64,000 bases of DNA from Coriobacteriaceae bacterium (GCA_902399975.1 CABOHA010000001.1:893397-957396), one strand, 5' to 3'. Positions 45,762 to 55,670 are shown, counted from the stretch's first letter. Numbers and translations: made by a program. The notes: a model not told the origin generated them from the sequence alone.

Positions 45762-45983
45762 ATCGCAATTCTGCCAGTGGTCTAAACATGGCGCTCGCCG
45801 ATTAAACACCGCCGCAAATCCACTTTTCTCCATAAAAGTAACGAACAGGTGTTATCGTATTTCGTGCCGAAAGTTCCACCGAGCACGCGAGGTGGAACGA
45901 ATCATAGAACTATCGCCGTCCCCTCGATTCGTGCAGCCTTGGACCTTTCGCATCTAGTCACCAAGGCAACACGCTGCCGCGTC

Positions 45984-48254
45984 ATGATGGGATCAAACGT
46001 GAGCGATACAAAGCTAAAGCCAGCAACCAAAAAGCCTGCTACCCGTAAAGCCGCCCCGCACGCACCGGAGCTCTCTAAGGACGATGTCTACCTGTTTGGC
46101 ATTGGCATGTGGGAGCGCAGCTGGGAAAAGATGGGCGCGCACCCCGACACGCAGAACCGTACGCGCGGTTGGCGCTTTTGCGTTTGGGCGCCCGACGTAA
46201 AGAGCGTCCATGTCATTGGCGAATTTAACGACTGGAATGAGGAAGCCAACCCGCTGGTGCCCGTGCATACGAGCGCTATTTGGGAAGGCTTTATTCCTGG
46301 TGCCGAGCAGGGCCAGCTCTATAAGTATCTCATCGAGACCAACGAGGGCGAGAAGCTCTACAAGGCCGATCCGTATGCCTTTAAGGCCGAGTGCCCTCCG
46401 GGTACCGCGAGCGTGCTGTGGACCCTCGACGGCTATAAGTGGAACGACGCCGCATGGCTCAAGCGCCGCGCCGGCCACAACCACATGTCGCAGCCGCTGA
46501 ACATCTACGAGGTGCATATTGGCTCGTGGAAGCGCCACGGCGATGCGCCGCAGGGCGATCCAGACGAGTACGGCAACTATCCTGGCCCCATGGATCCCTT
46601 CCCCGCGCAGCGCGGCGAGTTCTATACCTACGACGACCTGTCGGTGGAGCTCGTGGACTACGTGCGCGACATGGGCTACACGCATATCGAGGTCATGCCG
46701 CTCATGGAGCATCCCTTCGATGGCTCCTGGGGCTACCAGACGACCGGCTACTATGCCGCCACGTCGCGTTATGGCAACCCGCAGCAACTCATGCACTTTA
46801 TCGATGCATGCCACGAGGCGGGCATTGGCGTGATCATGGACTGGGTGCCCGGCGGTTTTTGCGCCGACGCCCACGGCCTTGCCACCTTTAACGGCCATAT
46901 GCTGTTTGAGCACGAGATTCACCCCAACTGGGGCACGCACAAGTTCGACTTCGCCCGTGGCGAGGTCCGCTCCTTCTTGGTCTCCAACGTGCTGTACTGG
47001 CTCGAGAACTTCCACGTGGACGGCATTCGCATGGACGGCGTGTCCAGCATGCTGTACCTCAACTTTGGCATCGACGATCCCGGCCAAAAGAAGTTCAACA
47101 AGTACGGTACCGAGGAGGACCTGGACGCCAGCGCGTTTATCCGTCAGGTCAACTGCGCCGTGGAGGCACACTTCCCTGACGTGATGATGATGGCCGAGGA
47201 GTCCACCGCGTGGCCGCTCGTGACCTATCCGCCGCAGGACGGCGGCCTGGGCTTCCACTACAAGTGGGACATGGGTTGGATGAACGACACCCTGCACTAC
47301 ATGCAGACCGATTTTCCGTGGCGCCCCGGCAACCACGGCCTGCTCACGTTTTCCATCATGTACGCCTTTACCGAGAACTTCATCTGCCCGCTGAGCCACG
47401 ACGAGGTCGTACACGGCAAGTGCTCGCTGATCGGCCGCATGCCGGGCGACTGGTGGCGCCAATTTGCCGGCCTGCGCACGCTGGCCTTCTACCAGATGAC
47501 GCATCCCGGTGCCAAGCTCAACTTTATGGGCAACGAGATCGGCCAGTTTATTGAGTGGCGCTACTACGAGTCCATCCAGTGGTTCCTGACCGAGGAGTAC
47601 GAGACCCACCGTCATCATCAGGCGTTTATCAAGGCACTCAACCACCTGTACACCGCCGAGCCCGCCCTGTACGAGCGCGGCTACACCGACGACGGCTTTA
47701 CCTGGATCGATGCGGACAACTCCAAGCAGTCCATCGTGAGCTTTGTGCGTCAGGGCGAGGACGTCGACGACGATCTGGTGATCCTGATCAACTTTGACCC
47801 GGCGAGCTACGAGAGTTTCCGCGTGGGCGTGCCGCGCGAGGGCGACTGGGAGGTCATCTTTGACTCTGACCGTCCCGAGTTTGGCGGCAGCGGTTATGCC
47901 GGCGAAGAGCCCTACACCTGCTCGAGCGAGCCCTATCCCTGGAACGGGCAGATGGACTCCATTGAGATTAAGGTGCCCGGTCTGGCAGGCGTGGTGCTTA
48001 AGCGCCGCGGTCCCAGCAGCTATAAGCCGCCCGTGGTCGAGGAGCCCAAGGCTGCGCCCAAAAAGCGTATGTCTTCGGTGAAGCCCAAGCCTGCGGCTGC
48101 TAAGAAGGCTCCGGCTAAGGCCAAGGCTACGACGACCAAGGCCAAGGCTGCCGCAAAGCCCGCTGCTAAGGCCGCAGCCAAGAAACCGGCTGCCAAAAAG
48201 GCCGCTACCAAGGCCAAGTCTGCTTCTGTTAAGCCGTCTGCCAAGGATGCGTAA
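45984..48254 (+). CDS. glgB: Glycogen branching enzyme with Lys/Ala-rich C-terminal tail
   Basis: 1,4-alpha-glucan branching enzyme, about 756 aa from the ATG at 45984 (another ATG at 45987 and a GTG at 45999; none has a clear binding site). After a basic N-terminus (KLKPATKKPATRKAAP) come a CBM48 domain (WRFCVWAPDVKSVHVIGEFN) and the GH13 barrel: DWVPGGFCAD, nucleophile in GIRMDGVSSMLY, acid/base in MMAEEST, LSHDEVVHGK. The last 70 residues are almost only K, A, P, T and S, resembling histone H1. First gene of the glycogen operon. Confidence 0.92.
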   Translation: MMGSNVSDTKLKPATKKPATRKAAPHAPELSKDDVYLFGIGMWERSWEKMGAHPDTQNRTRGWRFCVWAPDVKSVHVIGEFNDWNEEANPLVPVHTSAIWEGFIPGAEQGQLYKYLIETNEGEKLYKADPYAFKAECPPGTASVLWTLDGYKWNDAAWLKRRAGHNHMSQPLNIYEVHIGSWKRHGDAPQGDPDEYGNYPGPMDPFPAQRGEFYTYDDLSVELVDYVRDMGYTHIEVMPLMEHPFDGSWGYQTTGYYAATSRYGNPQQLMHFIDACHEAGIGVIMDWVPGGFCADAHGLATFNGHMLFEHEIHPNWGTHKFDFARGEVRSFLVSNVLYWLENFHVDGIRMDGVSSMLYLNFGIDDPGQKKFNKYGTEEDLDASAFIRQVNCAVEAHFPDVMMMAEESTAWPLVTYPPQDGGLGFHYKWDMGWMNDTLHYMQTDFPWRPGNHGLLTFSIMYAFTENFICPLSHDEVVHGKCSLIGRMPGDWWRQFAGLRTLAFYQMTHPGAKLNFMGNEIGQFIEWRYYESIQWFLTEEYETHRHHQAFIKALNHLYTAEPALYERGYTDDGFTWIDADNSKQSIVSFVRQGEDVDDDLVILINFDPASYESFRVGVPREGDWEVIFDSDRPEFGGSGYAGEEPYTCSSEPYPWNGQMDSIEIKVPGLAGVVLKRRGPSSYKPPVVEEPKAAPKKRMSSVKPKPAAAKKAPAKAKATTTKAKAAAKPAAKAAAKKPAAKKAATKAKSASVKPSAKDA

Positions 48255-48347
48255 CAAAACCGTTACAGCTGTAATTACCCGCCCCGACGAGGCGTAGGAT
48301 ACAAGTCATAACCGTTCCGGGAGAAACATCCCCGGGGGAAGGAACGT
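48255..48347 (+). promoter_or_regulatory. glgB-glgP intergenic region with TTACAGCTGTAA palindrome
   Basis: A perfect 12-bp palindrome (TTACAGCTGTAA, 48263-48274) follows the glgB stop. A GGGGAAGGAACGT binding site stands before the glgP ATG. A promoter or regulator site is possible. Confidence 0.4.
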
Positions 48348-50774
48348 ATGAATAAGATCTTCGACAACAAGCAGGAGTTTACCGAGCTCTATCGCGATGC
48401 CGTCATGAGCATTAGCGGCAAGAGCGTCGAGGCCGCCAGTGACCTCGACCGCTTTAACGCCCTAGCCAAGCTCGTGGCCGAGAAGGCGCGCACCGTTGCC
48501 ACCAAGAGTGACGCCCGCGTCACCGCCGAGGGCAAGAAGCGCGTGTACTACTTCTCGATCGAGTTTTTGATTGGCCGCCTGCTCGACAACTACCTGCTCA
48601 ACTTTGGCGTGCGCGACATGGTCGCCGAGGCGCTCGACGACATGGGCTTCGACCTGTCCGTCATCGAGAACCAGGAGCCCGATCCGGCTCTGGGCAACGG
48701 TGGTCTGGGCCGTCTGGCCGCGTGCTTCCTGGATTCCATGGCAGCCGAGGGCATTGCCGGCTATGGCAACGGCATGCGCTACCGCTACGGCCTGTTTAAG
48801 CAGGAGATCGTCAATGGCAGTCAGGTCGAGGCCACCGACGAGTGGCTCACCCACGGCTATCCCTGGGAAGTCCGTCGTCAGGACAAGGCCGTGACCATCA
48901 AGTTTGGTGGCCATGTCGAGGGCTTTGAGGAGAACGGCCGCACGTTCTACCGCACGGTGGACACGCAGGACATCCTGGCCGTTCCTTATGACATCCCCGT
49001 TGTGGGCTATGCCGGCGAGACCGTCAACAAGCTGCGCGTCTGGGCCGCCGAGCCGGTCGAGGAGCACTTCGATCTGGAGGCCTTCAACCGCGGCGACTAC
49101 GCCTTGGCCGATGCCGAGCGCGCCGAGGCCGAGGCCATCAGCGCCATCCTCTACCCCAACGATGCCGGCGAGCACGGCCGTCTGCTGCGCCTGAAGCAGG
49201 AATACCTGTTTGTCTCGGCCGGTATCTACAGCCTGCTCGACACCTTTGAGAAGGAGCACGGCGAGAACTGGGAGCTGCTGCCGCAGTTTGTGGCCATCCA
49301 CACCAACGACACGCACCCCGCCATGTGCGGCCCCGAGCTCATGCGTATCCTCATCGACGAGAAGAAGCTCGAGTGGGATGACGCCTGGAACATCGTGACG
49401 CAGGTCGTGAGCTATACCAACCACACCATCCTGCCCGAGGCCCTGGAAAAGTGGCCCATCGGCACGTTCTCCAAGCTCCTGCCCCGCGTGTACCAGATCA
49501 TCGACGAGATCAGCCGTCGTTGGCACGAGTCGTTCGACACCACGCAGGAGGGCTGGCAGGAGCGTCTGCGCCAGACCGCCATTCTGTGGGACGGCGAGAT
49601 TCGCATGGCCAACCTGTCCGTGATCTGCAGCCATAGCGTCAACGGCGTGGCCAAGATCCACTCCGACATCATCAAGAACATCGTGCTCAAGGACTTCTAT
49701 GCCTTGACGCCCGAGAAGTTCAACAACAAGACCAACGGCATCTCGCACCGTCGTTTCTTTGCCGAGGCCAACCCCACCTACGCCAAGCTCGTAACCGAGG
49801 CCATTGGCGATGGCTGGCTCAAGGACGCCTTTGAGTTAGAGAAGCTCAAGGAGTTTAAGGACGACACCGAGTTCCTGAAGGCCGTGGGTGCCTCCAAGCG
49901 CGCCAACAAGGAGCGCCTGGCCGCCTACGTTAAGGCCGAGACCGGTCTGGTCATTGACCCCAACACCGTCTTCGATGTTCAGGTTAAGCGCTTCCACGCC
50001 TACAAGCGCCAGCTCATGAACATCATGAAGGTGATGGACATCTACAACCGTCGCATCGCCGATCCCAACTTCCACGTGACGCCGACGACCTTCATATTTA
50101 GCGGCAAGGCTGCCTCGAGCTACACCTTTGCCAAGGAGACTATCCGCCTCATTAACTCCGTGGCCGACGTCATCAACAACGACCCGCGCGTCAACGAGGT
50201 CATGAAGGTCTGCTTTATCCCCAACTTCCGTGTGAGCAACGCCCAGCTCATCTACCCCGCTGCCGAGATCTCGGAGCAGATCTCCACGGCCGGCAAAGAG
50301 GCCTCGGGCACGTCCAACATGAAGCTCATGATGAACGGCGCCATTACGCTGGGCACCCTCGACGGCGCCAACATCGAGATCGCCGACCTGGCCGGCCGCG
50401 AGAACGAGGCCATCTTTGGCCTGACCGCACCCGAGGTCGAGCAGCTCTGGGCATCCAACAGTTACTTTGCGTGGGATACGCTCAACGGTGACCGTGAGCG
50501 CCTGGGCCGCGTGATGGACGAGCTCAAGGACAACACCTTTGCGGGTCTTTCGGGCAACTTCGAGAGCATCTACAACGAGCTCATGAACAACAACGACCCC
50601 GACCTGGTTATGGCGGACTTCCGCAGCTACGTGGATGCATGGGAGAAGCTCACGAAAAGCTACGGCGACCAGGAGACCTGGAACCGCAAGGCCCTGCTCA
50701 ACACCGCCTCCTCCGGCTGGTTCTCGAGCGACCGCACCATTCGCGAGTACCGCGACGAGATCTGGCACGCGTAA
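48348..50774 (+). CDS. glgP: Glycogen phosphorylase
   Basis: 808 aa, usual length; releases glucose-1-phosphate from glycogen with PLP as cofactor. N-terminal YYFSIEFLIGRLLDNYLLNF, EPDPALGNGGLGRLAACFLD, TNHTILPEALEKWP and the PLP lysine in EASGTSNMKLMMNGAITLGT (K marked by SNMK). C-terminal DGANIEIADLAGRENEAIFG. Good GGAAGG site upstream. Second gene of the locus. Confidence 0.96.
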   Translation: MNKIFDNKQEFTELYRDAVMSISGKSVEAASDLDRFNALAKLVAEKARTVATKSDARVTAEGKKRVYYFSIEFLIGRLLDNYLLNFGVRDMVAEALDDMGFDLSVIENQEPDPALGNGGLGRLAACFLDSMAAEGIAGYGNGMRYRYGLFKQEIVNGSQVEATDEWLTHGYPWEVRRQDKAVTIKFGGHVEGFEENGRTFYRTVDTQDILAVPYDIPVVGYAGETVNKLRVWAAEPVEEHFDLEAFNRGDYALADAERAEAEAISAILYPNDAGEHGRLLRLKQEYLFVSAGIYSLLDTFEKEHGENWELLPQFVAIHTNDTHPAMCGPELMRILIDEKKLEWDDAWNIVTQVVSYTNHTILPEALEKWPIGTFSKLLPRVYQIIDEISRRWHESFDTTQEGWQERLRQTAILWDGEIRMANLSVICSHSVNGVAKIHSDIIKNIVLKDFYALTPEKFNNKTNGISHRRFFAEANPTYAKLVTEAIGDGWLKDAFELEKLKEFKDDTEFLKAVGASKRANKERLAAYVKAETGLVIDPNTVFDVQVKRFHAYKRQLMNIMKVMDIYNRRIADPNFHVTPTTFIFSGKAASSYTFAKETIRLINSVADVINNDPRVNEVMKVCFIPNFRVSNAQLIYPAAEISEQISTAGKEASGTSNMKLMMNGAITLGTLDGANIEIADLAGRENEAIFGLTAPEVEQLWASNSYFAWDTLNGDRERLGRVMDELKDNTFAGLSGNFESIYNELMNNNDPDLVMADFRSYVDAWEKLTKSYGDQETWNRKALLNTASSGWFSSDRTIREYRDEIWHA

Positions 50775-50809
50775 AGGCGCGCGAGCTCCCTTTGCCGCAC
50801 GGCATTACT

Positions 50810-50840
50810 CGACGGGCGCGACCGAGCGCCGCGCCCGTCG
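50810..50840 (+). other. 11-bp hairpin between glgP and glgC
   Basis: CGACGGGCGCG and CGCGCCCGTCG form a perfect stem around a 9-nt loop, 35 nt after the glgP stop. There is no T-run, so it may act as an mRNA processing or partial termination site rather than a full terminator. Confidence 0.6.
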
Positions 50841-50880
50841 CTAATGGGTTTAGGAACATCGATGACAGAAGGAGAAATCG

Positions 50881-52029
50881 ATGAGTAAGAAAGAATGCAT
50901 CGCGATGCTCCTCGCAGGAGGACAGGGCAGCCGATTGGGGGCACTCACCCAAAAGATCGCAAAACCGGCGGTTAGCTTTGGTGGCAAGTTCCGCATTATC
51001 GACTTTTCGCTGTCCAACTGCTCCAACTCGGGCATCGACACGGTGGGCGTTCTGACGCAGTACCGTCCCTACCTGCTGCATGCCTACGTGGGCTCCGGCG
51101 AGGCGTGGGATCTGGACAGCCGCGACGGCGGTGTGTCGATCCTGCCGCCGTACGAGACGCAGACCGGTGGCGCCTGGTATGCGGGCACGGCCGACGCCAT
51201 TACGCAGAACCTCGACTACATCAAGGCCAACGACCCCAAGTACGTCCTGATTCTTTCGGGCGATCACCTGTATCGCATGGACTACCGCAAGATGCTCAAG
51301 ACGCACATTGAGAACAACGCCGACCTCACGGTAAGCGTTATGCCCGTGCCGTGGGAGGAGGCCAGCCGCTTTGGTATCCTGACCACCGACCCCGAGGACG
51401 GCCGCATCACCAAGTTCACCGAGAAGCCCGAGAAGCCCGATTCGAACCTTGCGTCCATGGGCATCTACATCTTCTCGGCCGACGTGCTGATCGAGGCGCT
51501 CGAAGAGGACGCTCTGGACCAGCGCTCGAGTCACGACTTTGGCAAGGACATCATCCCCAAGCTGCTCGGCGAGAACAAGCGCCTGTACAGCTACGAGTTC
51601 CACGGCTTTTGGAAGGACGTCGGCACCATCGCCAGCTTCCATGAGACCTCGATGGACCTGCTGGGTAACAACCCCGAGTTCGATCTGTTCGACAAGAACT
51701 TCCCCATCATGTCCAACATCACCACGCGTCCGCCGCACTACATTGGCCCGGACGGCCGCCTGGACGACTGCCTGGTCTCCAACGGCTGCAAGATCTACGG
51801 CACCGCTCGCCACTCGATCCTTTCGACCGATGTCATCATCGAGGAGCGCGCCGTGGTCGAGGACTCCGTGCTGCTGCCGGGTGCGCACGTTAAGAGCGGC
51901 GCGCACATCTGCCGCGCTATTTTGGGCGAGAACTCCACGGTCGAAGAGGGCGTGAAGCTCGGCTCTGTCGATACCACCAAGGATACGGCCGTCGTTGGAA
52001 ATGACGTCGTTATCGGGAAGGGGGAATGA
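50881..52029 (+). CDS. glgC: Glucose-1-phosphate adenylyltransferase, catalytic subunit
   Basis: 382 aa; makes ADP-glucose. [20 protein letters not shown] signature (13-32), [40 protein letters not shown], and a C-terminal left-handed beta-helix with repeats ([20 protein letters not shown]). GAAGGAG 6 nt upstream of the ATG. A micro-ORF of 8 codons beginning at 50862 overlaps the start. The partner GlgD begins 4 nt after its stop. Confidence 0.95.
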   Translation: MSKKECIAMLLAGGQGSRLGALTQKIAKPAVSFGGKFRIIDFSLSNCSNSGIDTVGVLTQYRPYLLHAYVGSGEAWDLDSRDGGVSILPPYETQTGGAWYAGTADAITQNLDYIKANDPKYVLILSGDHLYRMDYRKMLKTHIENNADLTVSVMPVPWEEASRFGILTTDPEDGRITKFTEKPEKPDSNLASMGIYIFSADVLIEALEEDALDQRSSHDFGKDIIPKLLGENKRLYSYEFHGFWKDVGTIASFHETSMDLLGNNPEFDLFDKNFPIMSNITTRPPHYIGPDGRLDDCLVSNGCKIYGTARHSILSTDVIIEERAVVEDSVLLPGAHVKSGAHICRAILGENSTVEEGVKLGSVDTTKDTAVVGNDVVIGKGE

Positions 52030-52033
52030 TCCG

Positions 52034-53161
52034 ATGATCAATCGCAAGGCCATCGGTTACATCACCGCTAACTACTCTTCGACCTACGGCAGCGTGCTGC
52101 TCAAGGATCGCCCCATCGCGTCCGTTCCGTTTTTGGGCCGCTACCGCCTGATCGACTTCCCGCTGTCCAACATGATGAATGCCGGCATTAAGACCGTCGG
52201 CGTCGTCATGCCGGGCAACTACCGCTCGCTGATCGACCACGTGGGCTCTGGCAAGGACTGGGGCCTGGACCGCAAGAAGGGCGGCCTGTTCATGGTGCCC
52301 GGCAACGCGTATGGCACCACCAAGGGCGGCATGCGCTTCCTGCTGCGCGACATCATCTCCAACAAGACGCTGTTCCAGCGCTCGGAGAAGCCCTATGTCG
52401 TGATGATGGGCACCAACATCATCTTTAACATGGACCTCAACACCATCATCGAGGCGCACGAGAACTCTGGCGCCCAGATGACCGTGGTGTACTGCAAGGC
52501 CACGCGCAACGTCGATGACGAGACCAAGCTCGAGATTAACGAGAACGGCCGCCTGACGGGCGTGAGCGCCGGCGTCGTGTACGGCGACAACGCCTCCATG
52601 GACTGCTGCATCGTCAACCGCGAGACGCTGCTCGAGATCATCGACCACTACCAGGCCGCCGACTATCTGGACCTGCTCGAGGCACTCCAGGGCGACTTTG
52701 GCAACATCGACGTGTGCAGCTACGAGTACAAGGGCGAGGTCGTGGGCGTGTTTAGCGAGAAGTCGCTGTATCGCCGCAGCATGGACCTGCTCGACCAGAC
52801 CGTCGCCGACCAGCTCTTCGATCCCGAGCGCCCGATCCTGACCAAGGCTCACGACGTGCCTCCTTCGCGCTATGCGACCGGCAGCCACGCGTGCAACTCG
52901 ATCATCTCAGCCGGCTGCATCATCAAGGGCACCGTGCGCAATTCGATCCTGTCGCGTGGCGTCGTGGTCGAGGAGGGCGCCTCGGTGACCAACTCGATCA
53001 TCAACCAGAGCTGCATCATCAAGAGCGGCGCCCGCGTCGAGAACGCCATTCTGGACAAGAACAACGTGGTTCCCACCAACACCGAGCTTCGCGGCACGCC
53101 CGAGAACATCCTGGTGCTGGGCAAGGCTCCGTTAACTTCTGACACCACCATCGTACGTTAA
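52034..53161 (+). CDS. glgD: Glucose-1-phosphate adenylyltransferase, GlgD subunit
   Basis: 375 aa from the ATG at 52034 (an earlier in-frame start would overlap glgC). Same fold as GlgC but the GGxGxRL pyrophosphorylase signature is replaced by ANYSSTYGSVLLKDRP, so it is probably a regulatory or weakly catalytic subunit, as known for GlgD in Firmicutes. C-terminal beta-helix repeats (SIISAGCIIKGTVRNSIL) are intact. Confidence 0.93.
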   Translation: MINRKAIGYITANYSSTYGSVLLKDRPIASVPFLGRYRLIDFPLSNMMNAGIKTVGVVMPGNYRSLIDHVGSGKDWGLDRKKGGLFMVPGNAYGTTKGGMRFLLRDIISNKTLFQRSEKPYVVMMGTNIIFNMDLNTIIEAHENSGAQMTVVYCKATRNVDDETKLEINENGRLTGVSAGVVYGDNASMDCCIVNRETLLEIIDHYQAADYLDLLEALQGDFGNIDVCSYEYKGEVVGVFSEKSLYRRSMDLLDQTVADQLFDPERPILTKAHDVPPSRYATGSHACNSIISAGCIIKGTVRNSILSRGVVVEEGASVTNSIINQSCIIKSGARVENAILDKNNVVPTNTELRGTPENILVLGKAPLTSDTTIVR

Positions 53162-53193
53162 CGTTGGCACCGCAACATCGCTCGTAACATGTA

Positions 53194-53227
53194 GAATAGC
53201 CGCCCGGTTAGCGCCAGGCGGCTATTC
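53194..53227 (+). other. 11-bp hairpin between glgD and glgA
   Basis: GAATAGCCGCC pairs perfectly with GGCGGCTATTC around a 12-nt loop. It starts 33 nt after the glgD stop and ends 25 nt before the glgA start, with no T-run; an attenuator or stability element is likely. Confidence 0.6.
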
Positions 53228-53251
53228 TCGAATTGCAACATGGGAGACAAT

Positions 53252-55579
53252 ATGGCTGATTCCAGCAAAAAGATGCAGATCGTGTTTGCCTCGGCCGAGT
53301 GCGCACCGTTTGTAAAGACCGGTGGCCTGGGTGACGTGGCAGGTTCGCTGCCTGCGGCGCTTGTGCGCGCCGGCGCCGAAGTTATCGTGATGGTGCCCAA
53401 GTACGCCACCATCAAGGATGAGTACAAGGCACAGATGGAGCACTTCTCCGATTTTTACGTGAGCCTGGGCTGGCGCAATGAGTACTGCGGGCTCGAGAAG
53501 ATCGAGCACGACGGCGTCACCTATATGTTCATCGACAACGAGCGCTACTTTGCGCGCGACTATCCGTACGGCTTCTTTGATGACGGCGAGCGCTTTGCGT
53601 TTTTCTCCAAGGCCATCACCGAGAGCCTGCAGCACCTGCCGACCGGTTTTGAGTGTGACATCCTGCACTGCAATGACTGGCAGACGGCACTGGCGCCCGT
53701 GTTCTTGCGCGAGTTCTACCAGGGCCTGCCGCTGTACGACCGCGTCAAGACCGTGTTCTCGATCCACAACGTGGCGTTCCAGGGCCAGTTTAGCGACACT
53801 GTGATGGAAGACATCCTGGGCGTGGCGCATATTCCTGCGGCCGCCTCGCAGCTGCGTTGCGACGCCTGCAGCATCAACTACATGCTGGGCGCGCTGCGCT
53901 ATGCCGATGCCATCACCACGGTGAGCCCCACCTATGCCAACGAGATCCAGACGCCCGAGTTTGGCGAGGGCCTGGACGGCGTGCTGCGCGAGCGCTCCTA
54001 TGCGCTGCAGGGCATCCTCAACGGCATTGACGTGGCGGGCTTTGACCCGGCGACCGACAAGCGCATTGCCGCCAACTACACGGTTGACGACCGCGCGGGC
54101 AAGGCCGTGTGCAAGGCCAAGCTGCAGGAAGAGCTGGGGCTCGAGGTTCGCGACGACCGTCCGCTCATGGTGATGGTCACGCGCCTGACGCGCCAGAAGG
54201 GCATGGACCTGGTCATGTACGCGCTCGACCGCATTCTGGCCGGCGGCGTGCAGGTGGCGGTGCTGGGCACCGGCGACCGCGACTACGAGGACGGCCTGCG
54301 CTACTTCCAGGACAAGTACCCCGGCACCATGGCCGCGCGCATCGAGTTCGATCCTGCGCTGTCGCAGCGCATGTATGCTGCCGCCGACATGTTCCTGATG
54401 CCGTCGAAGTTTGAGCCCTGCGGCCTGTCGCAGATCATTGCCATGCGCTACGGCACCCTGCCTATCGTGCGCGAGACCGGTGGTCTGAAGGACACTGTGA
54501 TTCCGTATAACGAGTTTACCGGCGAGGGCACGGGATTCTCGTTTAGTAACTTTAACGGCGACGAGATGGGCGACGCCGTGTTCCGCGCGGCGCGTCTGTT
54601 CTGGGATAACCGCGACGCCTGGAACCAGCTGGTAACGCAGGCCATGAGCCAGGACTTTAGCTGGACGCGCTCGGCCGACAAGTATCTGGACCTGTACTTC
54701 TTTATGCATCCGGAGATTGAGCGGCCGGCGGCTGTTGTCGACGAGCCTGAGGCTGTTGCTGAGCCGGTGGCCGCTGAGGAGCCCAAGGCCGAAGAGAAGC
54801 CGGTTGAGGCTGAGCCCGCAAAGGCCGAGCCTAAGGTGAAGGCTGAGGTTGCTCTTGAGGCAGAGGACGAGGTCAAGCCCGCTGCAAAGCCCGCAGCTAA
54901 GAACACCACGACCCGCAAGACGACCACTAAGAAGGCTACGACGACCAAAGCTGCCGCGACTAAAACAACGGCTGCCAAGACAACGACCACGCGCAAGCGC
55001 ACGACCGCCGCTGCCAAGAAGGCCGCCGAGGCCGAGGCTGCTCCCGAGGTAAAGGCCGAGGTCGCTGAGGCCAAACCGGCCGCCAAGGCTCCGGCAAAGA
55101 CCGCTGCCAAAAAGACGACCACGACTGCCAAGAAGGCAACAGCTGCCAAGAAGACCACGGCAACGAAGTCGACGGCCGCCAAGGCTACTGCGACCAAGGT
55201 CGCTCCGAAGGCTGCCGCAAAGCCCGCCGTCAAGGTCGAGGAGACGCCTGCCGAGCCCAAGGCCGAAGCAGCTGTCGAGGCCGAGCCGACCGCCAAGACC
55301 ACCACGCGCAAGCGCACGACGACGGCCAAGAAGACCACGGCAAAGGCTGCCGCTCCTAAGGCAGAGGCTATGCCCGCCGCCGTCAAAGAGGAGACCAAGC
55401 CCGAGCCGGCACCGAGGGCCGCCGAGGTCAAGGCTAAGACCAAGGCTGCCCCGAAGGCGGAGGCTAAGCCCGAGCCTGCCAAGGAGACCCCGGTCTCCCC
55501 TGCCGCTCCGACCGAGAATAAGGCTCCGACTAAGAAGACTTCCGTCCGCAAGGCAACGGCCACCCGCAAGCGCCGCTAA
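53252..55579 (+). CDS. glgA: Glycogen synthase with long Lys/Ala/Thr-rich C-terminal tail
   Basis: ADP-glucose-type glycogen synthase (GT5), 775 aa from the ATG at 53252 (GGGAGA 5 nt upstream; a start 4 codons earlier is possible). Catalytic part 1-488: ECAPFVKTGGLGDVAGSLPA, HCNDWQTALAPVF, TRLTRQKGMDLVM, MPSKFEPCGLSQIIAMRYGT. Usual synthases end near here. The extra 287 residues consist of E/P-rich spacers and repeated K-, T- and A-rich runs (KKTTTTAKKATAAKKTTATK), like histone H1 or DNA-binding tails. Terminator 35 nt downstream. Confidence 0.93.
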   Translation: MADSSKKMQIVFASAECAPFVKTGGLGDVAGSLPAALVRAGAEVIVMVPKYATIKDEYKAQMEHFSDFYVSLGWRNEYCGLEKIEHDGVTYMFIDNERYFARDYPYGFFDDGERFAFFSKAITESLQHLPTGFECDILHCNDWQTALAPVFLREFYQGLPLYDRVKTVFSIHNVAFQGQFSDTVMEDILGVAHIPAAASQLRCDACSINYMLGALRYADAITTVSPTYANEIQTPEFGEGLDGVLRERSYALQGILNGIDVAGFDPATDKRIAANYTVDDRAGKAVCKAKLQEELGLEVRDDRPLMVMVTRLTRQKGMDLVMYALDRILAGGVQVAVLGTGDRDYEDGLRYFQDKYPGTMAARIEFDPALSQRMYAAADMFLMPSKFEPCGLSQIIAMRYGTLPIVRETGGLKDTVIPYNEFTGEGTGFSFSNFNGDEMGDAVFRAARLFWDNRDAWNQLVTQAMSQDFSWTRSADKYLDLYFFMHPEIERPAAVVDEPEAVAEPVAAEEPKAEEKPVEAEPAKAEPKVKAEVALEAEDEVKPAAKPAAKNTTTRKTTTKKATTTKAAATKTTAAKTTTTRKRTTAAAKKAAEAEAAPEVKAEVAEAKPAAKAPAKTAAKKTTTTAKKATAAKKTTATKSTAAKATATKVAPKAAAKPAVKVEETPAEPKAEAAVEAEPTAKTTTRKRTTTAKKTTAKAAAPKAEAMPAAVKEETKPEPAPRAAEVKAKTKAAPKAEAKPEPAKETPVSPAAPTENKAPTKKTSVRKATATRKRR

Positions 55580-55613
55580 TCCAGACGATCCAAAACCTCA
55601 TCAAACCCTAAGC

Positions 55614-55645
55614 AAGGGGCGCTCCAACCGGGCGCCCCTTCTCTA
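55614..55645 (+). terminator. Rho-independent terminator after glgA
   Basis: AAGGGGCGC pairs with GCGCCCCTT around a short loop, followed by TCTCTAT. Confidence 0.85.
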
Positions 55646-55654
55646 TAGATAGTT

Positions 55655-55670
55655 GGTAAAACGATTTTCT
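55655..55670 (+). promoter_or_regulatory. GGTAAAACG dyad upstream of the GH13-GH77 gene
   Basis: GGTAAAACGATTTTCT has a CG centre and A/T arms, the form of LacI/GalR-family operators. It resembles the dyads before glgB, and a further GGTAAAC lies 20 nt downstream. It is 125 nt before the likely start of the gene. Confidence 0.5.

Noticed and set aside
46014..48257. 747-codon open frame antisense to glgB
   Set aside because: High-GC codon bias opens the opposite strand; the translation has no domain and glgB is complete on the plus strand. The same applies to the long antisense frames over glgP, glgC, glgA and priA.
54000..55579. C-terminal tail of GlgA as a separate gene
   Set aside because: No stop codon, start or binding site between the GT5 domain and the tail; it is one reading frame.
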